From Hoeflea prorocentri (GTDB taxonomy: Bacteria > Pseudomonadota > Alphaproteobacteria > Rhizobiales > Rhizobiaceae), in the NCBI RefSeq assembly GCF_027944115.1, contig NZ_JAPJZI010000001.1, forward strand, positions 4,216,001 to 4,280,000: a stretch of DNA of 64,000 bases, in the 5' to 3' direction. Positions 62,951 through 64,000 of this stretch are shown here, in pieces; within the stretch, counting starts at the first letter, position 1; every line of letters starts with the position of its first letter. Under the pieces are notes generated by a model. It had not been told where the DNA came from and made no database searches. It saw nothing but the letters and a program-made list of their open reading frames with translations. The translations under genes were made by a program, and so were the position numbers.

Positions 62951-64000
62951 ATGGTACATTTTGTCGGTGTTGAAGCAATGATCCGGCTCGTTGGAAAGAC
63001 CGGACCAAGAGAATTCCTCACCGGACTCGGCAATGCCATAGAACATGATTTTCGCCGCTGGGAACGGTTTGAAAAGACGCCGCGGATCGCCAGTCACTCG
63101 AAAGACGGCGTGATCGAGCTGATGCCCACCAGCGACGGCGAGCAATACGGCTTCAAATATGTGAACGGGCATCCGAAAAACATGAAGGAGGGCCTTCAGA
63201 CGGTGACCGCTTTCGGTGTCCTGTCCGATGTTTCGACGGGCTACCCCGTTCTTGTCAGCGAGATGACGCTGCTCACAGCCCTCAGGACCGCCGCCACATC
63301 GGCTATGGCCGCAAAGCACCTTGCCCGCAGCGGGTCGCGAACAATGGCCATCATCGGCAATGGCGCGCAGTCGGAGTTCCAGGCGATCGCTTTTGCCGCG
63401 ATGACCGGTATCGAGGCCGTCCGGCTCTATGACATCGATCGCAGCGCAAGCCGCAAATGTGCGGCCAATCTTTCGCGACACGGTCTCGATATCGCAATCT
63501 GCGCGTCAGCCCAGGACGCGGTGGCCGGCGCCGATATAGTCACAACCGTGACCGCGGACAAACAGTGCGCAACCATCCTGACGGACAATATGGTTGGGGA
63601 GGGTCTTCACATAAATGCTGTCGGCGGCGATTGTCCCGGCAAGACGGAATTGCACAAAGACATCCTTCACCGCTCGAAAATCTTTGTCGAATTTACGGCA
63701 CAGACACGCATTGAGGGTGAAATCCAGCAATTGCCGCAAAATTATCCGGTAACCGAGTTGTGGCAGGTCATTGCGGGACGGAAGGACGGGCGATCGTCTC
63801 CTCGAGACATCACGCTTTTTGATTCCGTCGGCTTTGCAATCGAGGACTTTTCAGCACTCAATTTCGTCCGGGATCAGGCGCTAAGCCACGGAATTTTTGA
63901 GGAACTTGATCTTGTTGCCGATCTGCCGGACCCACGCGATCTGTTTGGTGTGCTGAGACACGGGCAAGGCCCTCTTTGCGGACCGCACAGACCCGTTGCC
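62951..64000 (+). CDS. arcB: Ornithine cyclodeaminase (cut by window end)
   Basis: 350 codons are open to the window edge; the family is about 355 residues, so only a few are missing. The NAD-dependent enzyme converts ornithine to proline plus ammonia. It opens MVHFVGVEAMIRLVGKTGPR. Further features are EMTLLTALRTAATSAMAAKH, the Rossmann stretch TMAIIGNGAQSEFQAIAFAA, and GLHINAVGGDCPGKTELHKD. AGGGAG precedes the ATG. It sits directly behind arginase as the second step of arginine catabolism, as in Agrobacterium arcA-arcB. Confidence 0.96.
   Translation, partial: MVHFVGVEAMIRLVGKTGPREFLTGLGNAIEHDFRRWERFEKTPRIASHSKDGVIELMPTSDGEQYGFKYVNGHPKNMKEGLQTVTAFGVLSDVSTGYPVLVSEMTLLTALRTAATSAMAAKHLARSGSRTMAIIGNGAQSEFQAIAFAAMTGIEAVRLYDIDRSASRKCAANLSRHGLDIAICASAQDAVAGADIVTTVTADKQCATILTDNMVGEGLHINAVGGDCPGKTELHKDILHRSKIFVEFTAQTRIEGEIQQLPQNYPVTELWQVIAGRKDGRSSPRDITLFDSVGFAIEDFSALNFVRDQALSHGIFEELDLVADLPDPRDLFGVLRHGQGPLCGPHRPVA

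Overview
The window reads as chromosomal DNA of an alphaproteobacterium of the Rhizobiales (Hyphomicrobiales). The evidence is GC-rich, densely packed genes; a membrane-bound ferritin/VIT iron exporter (mbfA) with an Irr-type iron control element; a rhizobial-type transglutaminase-like cysteine protease; an rph-rdgB-hemW run beside grpE-hrcA; and an arginase-ornithine cyclodeaminase pair with an Lrp-type regulator. The genus cannot be fixed from the sequence alone. No CRISPR array, insertion sequence or prophage is visible.

Layout. 1-4.3 kb: the start of a ribose-type ABC permease, a small unknown gene, an unusual regulator that fuses a winged-helix domain to a sugar-binding-protein domain, and a solitary peptide-type solute-binding protein behind a LacI-type palindrome. 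4.7-7.3 kb: tRNA-Ser(GGA), a small membrane protein, msrA and a BMP-family binding protein. 7.3-24.2 kb: housekeeping genes (yraN, rsmI, LpoA-like lipoprotein, nth, adenosine kinase, grpE, hrcA, rph, rdgB, hemW, gpmA, dapB, an MsbA-like exporter, glk). 24.4-31 kb: mepA, a large GT-C-like membrane protein facing a GtrA protein, a nucleotidyltransferase-fold protein, a Gfo/Idh/MocA oxidoreductase and a NAMPT-type phosphoribosyltransferase with an upstream operator-like palindrome. 31-36.2 kb: the translation block pheT, pheS, rplT, rpmI and infC (infC apparently with an AUU start). 36.4-43.1 kb: a serine hydrolase, a BTLCP protease with a CtrA-like site, a TetR/DUF3995 pair with two operators, mbfA, a YiiX-like protein and lepA.

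43.1-46.8 kb: a hairpin-rich spacer, an EF-hand protein, ogt, tRNA-Leu(CAG), then three AT-rich genes of unknown function that look acquired. 46.8-55.4 kb is a regulator-rich accessory stretch: a membrane/CrtI-type oxidoreductase fusion divergent from a TetR gene over two perfect operators, LysR facing TauE, a membrane LytTR regulator facing a choloylglycine-hydrolase-type amidase, and a serine hydrolase facing another TetR gene. 55.5-64 kb: a triple-PAS GGDEF-EAL protein, a gene-free spacer carrying an unexplained plus-strand terminator, polA, and an Lrp-type regulator divergent from arginase and ornithine cyclodeaminase (cut by the window end).

The strongest candidate for something little described is the winged-helix/solute-binding-protein regulator at 904-2580. 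Identical 13-bp palindromes lie upstream of it and between it and the adjacent transporter operon. This looks like a one-component switch in which a transport-protein fold serves as the intracellular sensor.
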